Below are positions 6,376-7,166 of a DNA stretch of 7,166 bases, piece by piece. Numbering within the stretch: the stretch's first letter is position 1; every line of letters begins with the position of its first letter. The translations under genes and the position numbers were made by a program. The notes under the pieces are model-generated. The model was not told where the DNA came from. It worked only from the letters and a program-made list of their open reading frames with translations, and ran no database searches. Source of the stretch: DRPN01 sp964383915 (GTDB lineage Bacteria; Bacteroidota; Bacteroidia; Bacteroidales; VadinHA17); contig CAYLJE010000119.1 of the NCBI GenBank assembly GCA_964383915.1, positions 1 through 7,166 of the forward strand, read 5' to 3'.

Positions 6376-7166
6376 GTGAAATTAATTCTTTCATATTTTG
6401 CCTATGCTTTACTCTGGACACTGGCATGGCTTCCCCTGCCGTTGCTGTATCTGCTTTCCGATCTGCTGAATCCTCTGATACATTATATTATTGGTTACAG
6501 AAAGAAAGTGGTCCGGACAAACCTGGCCAACGCTTTCCCTGAAAAAAGTGAAGTGGAAAGGAAAAAAATTGAACGGAAATTCTACCGGCATTTTTGTGAT
6601 CTGTTTGTGGAGGTTATTAAATTAATTCATATCAGCCCGAAACAAATACAAAAAAGGGTGAAAGTGAAAAATAACAAACGGTTTGAGGAGCTCATTAAAG
6701 CAAAACCACATGGTCTTGTTGTTGCCGGACATTATAATAACTGGGAATGGGGGGCCGTGATGCCATTTTATTTCTCATATTTGATAGTAGGTATCTATAA
6801 ACCTATGCATGATATGGTTATTGATAAATTATTAAATAAAACACGCAAAAGATTTGGCTCAGAGGCGGTTCCTATGCATCAGACCTACCGGACTATGTTG
6901 AAGTATCAAAAAGAGAACATTTCCGAATTAACTTTTTTTGTTTCAGACCAGGCCCCCATTCGGACAGAAGCCGAATATTTCACCCGGTTTTTAAATCAGG
7001 AAACATCTATTTACCTGGGCATAGAGAAATTAGCCCGGAAATTTGGTTATCCTGTGTATTTTCTGAAGATGACCAAAACAAGAAGGGGCCATTATGTGTT
7101 GGAAATCACAGATTGTTGTCCCGATCCGTTACATGAGGAACCCTATGCTATTACTGAGAAACATGT
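6376..7166 (+). CDS. LpxL/HtrB-family lipid A (lysophospholipid) acyltransferase, 3' end cut by window edge
   Basis: This inner-membrane-anchored enzyme family adds a secondary acyl chain to lipid A precursors. The frame stays open for 263 codons to the right edge; family members are about 290-310 residues, so a C-terminal segment is missing. Features: a hydrophobic anchor at about residues 3-39 (ALLWTLAWLPLPLLYLLSDL at 11-30), RTNLANAFP (47-55), the catalytic HX4E motif AGHYNNWEWG (117-126; His119, Glu124), SDQAP (190-194), and GIEKLARKFGYPVYFLK (215-231). There is no usable ATG: the first in-frame ATG is codon 129, after the active site. The start must be GTG at 6376 (used here, giving M-K-L-I) or GTG at 6370. 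It sits 14 bp after suhB and is probably co-transcribed with it. Bacteroidota carry several paralogues, one acting in aminolipid or flexirubin-type synthesis in some lineages, so lipid A is the likely but not certain target. Confidence 0.9.
   Translation, partial: MKLILSYFAYALLWTLAWLPLPLLYLLSDLLNPLIHYIIGYRKKVVRTNLANAFPEKSEVERKKIERKFYRHFCDLFVEVIKLIHISPKQIQKRVKVKNNKRFEELIKAKPHGLVVAGHYNNWEWGAVMPFYFSYLIVGIYKPMHDMVIDKLLNKTRKRFGSEAVPMHQTYRTMLKYQKENISELTFFVSDQAPIRTEAEYFTRFLNQETSIYLGIEKLARKFGYPVYFLKMTKTRRGHYVLEITDCCPDPLHEEPYAITEKH

Noticed and set aside
6409..6591. Minus-strand 60-codon open frame
   Set aside because: It is antisense to the N-terminal anchor of the LpxL-type acyltransferase, which continues well past it.
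1..7166. CRISPR, insertion sequence, tRNA or riboswitch
   Set aside because: No regularly spaced repeats, transposase frames, cloverleaf signatures or long structured leaders were seen; the gaps between genes are 85 bp or less.

Overview
The window looks like a piece of a Bacteroidota chromosome, probably Bacteroidia. The protein variants are those typical of that phylum (FolC with a DTGHN motif, SuhB-type phosphatase, PIN-PhoH fusion). None of the starts has a clear Shine-Dalgarno sequence. The one good promoter match fits the Bacteroidota TTTG/TAnnTTTG pattern rather than the E. coli -35/-10 boxes. Base composition looks even throughout. I see no mobile element, CRISPR array, tRNA or rRNA, and every stretch longer than 100 bases is coding.

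Left arm, minus strand (1-1504): a two-gene unit reads leftward. First comes a broken nitroreductase (1504-1274), whose N-terminal 34 or so residues run in frame straight into the C-terminal 41 or so; the middle of the enzyme is missing. Its stop codon overlaps the start of folC (1280 to beyond the left edge), the folate-adding ligase, which is intact except for its last few residues outside the window. An 85-bp divergent spacer (1505-1589) holds a good leftward promoter and, against the rightward gene, a 15-bp palindrome.

Right arm, plus strand (1590-7166): five genes in one direction. phoH2 (PIN nuclease domain fused to PhoH ATPase), sixA (phosphohistidine phosphatase) and ppk1 (polyphosphate kinase) are separated by only 9 and 18 bp and very likely form one operon. 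After a 56-bp AT-rich gap comes suhB (inositol-monophosphatase family), followed 14 bp later by an LpxL/HtrB-type acyltransferase with a GTG start, cut by the right edge.

The individual families are all known. The points worth a second look are the in-frame gutting of the nitroreductase with its folC coupling preserved; a phosphohistidine phosphatase encoded directly before an enzyme that works through a phosphohistidine intermediate (PPK1); and the joint placement of three families with RNA-metabolism links (PIN-PhoH, PPK1, SuhB). I found no clearly new multi-gene system.
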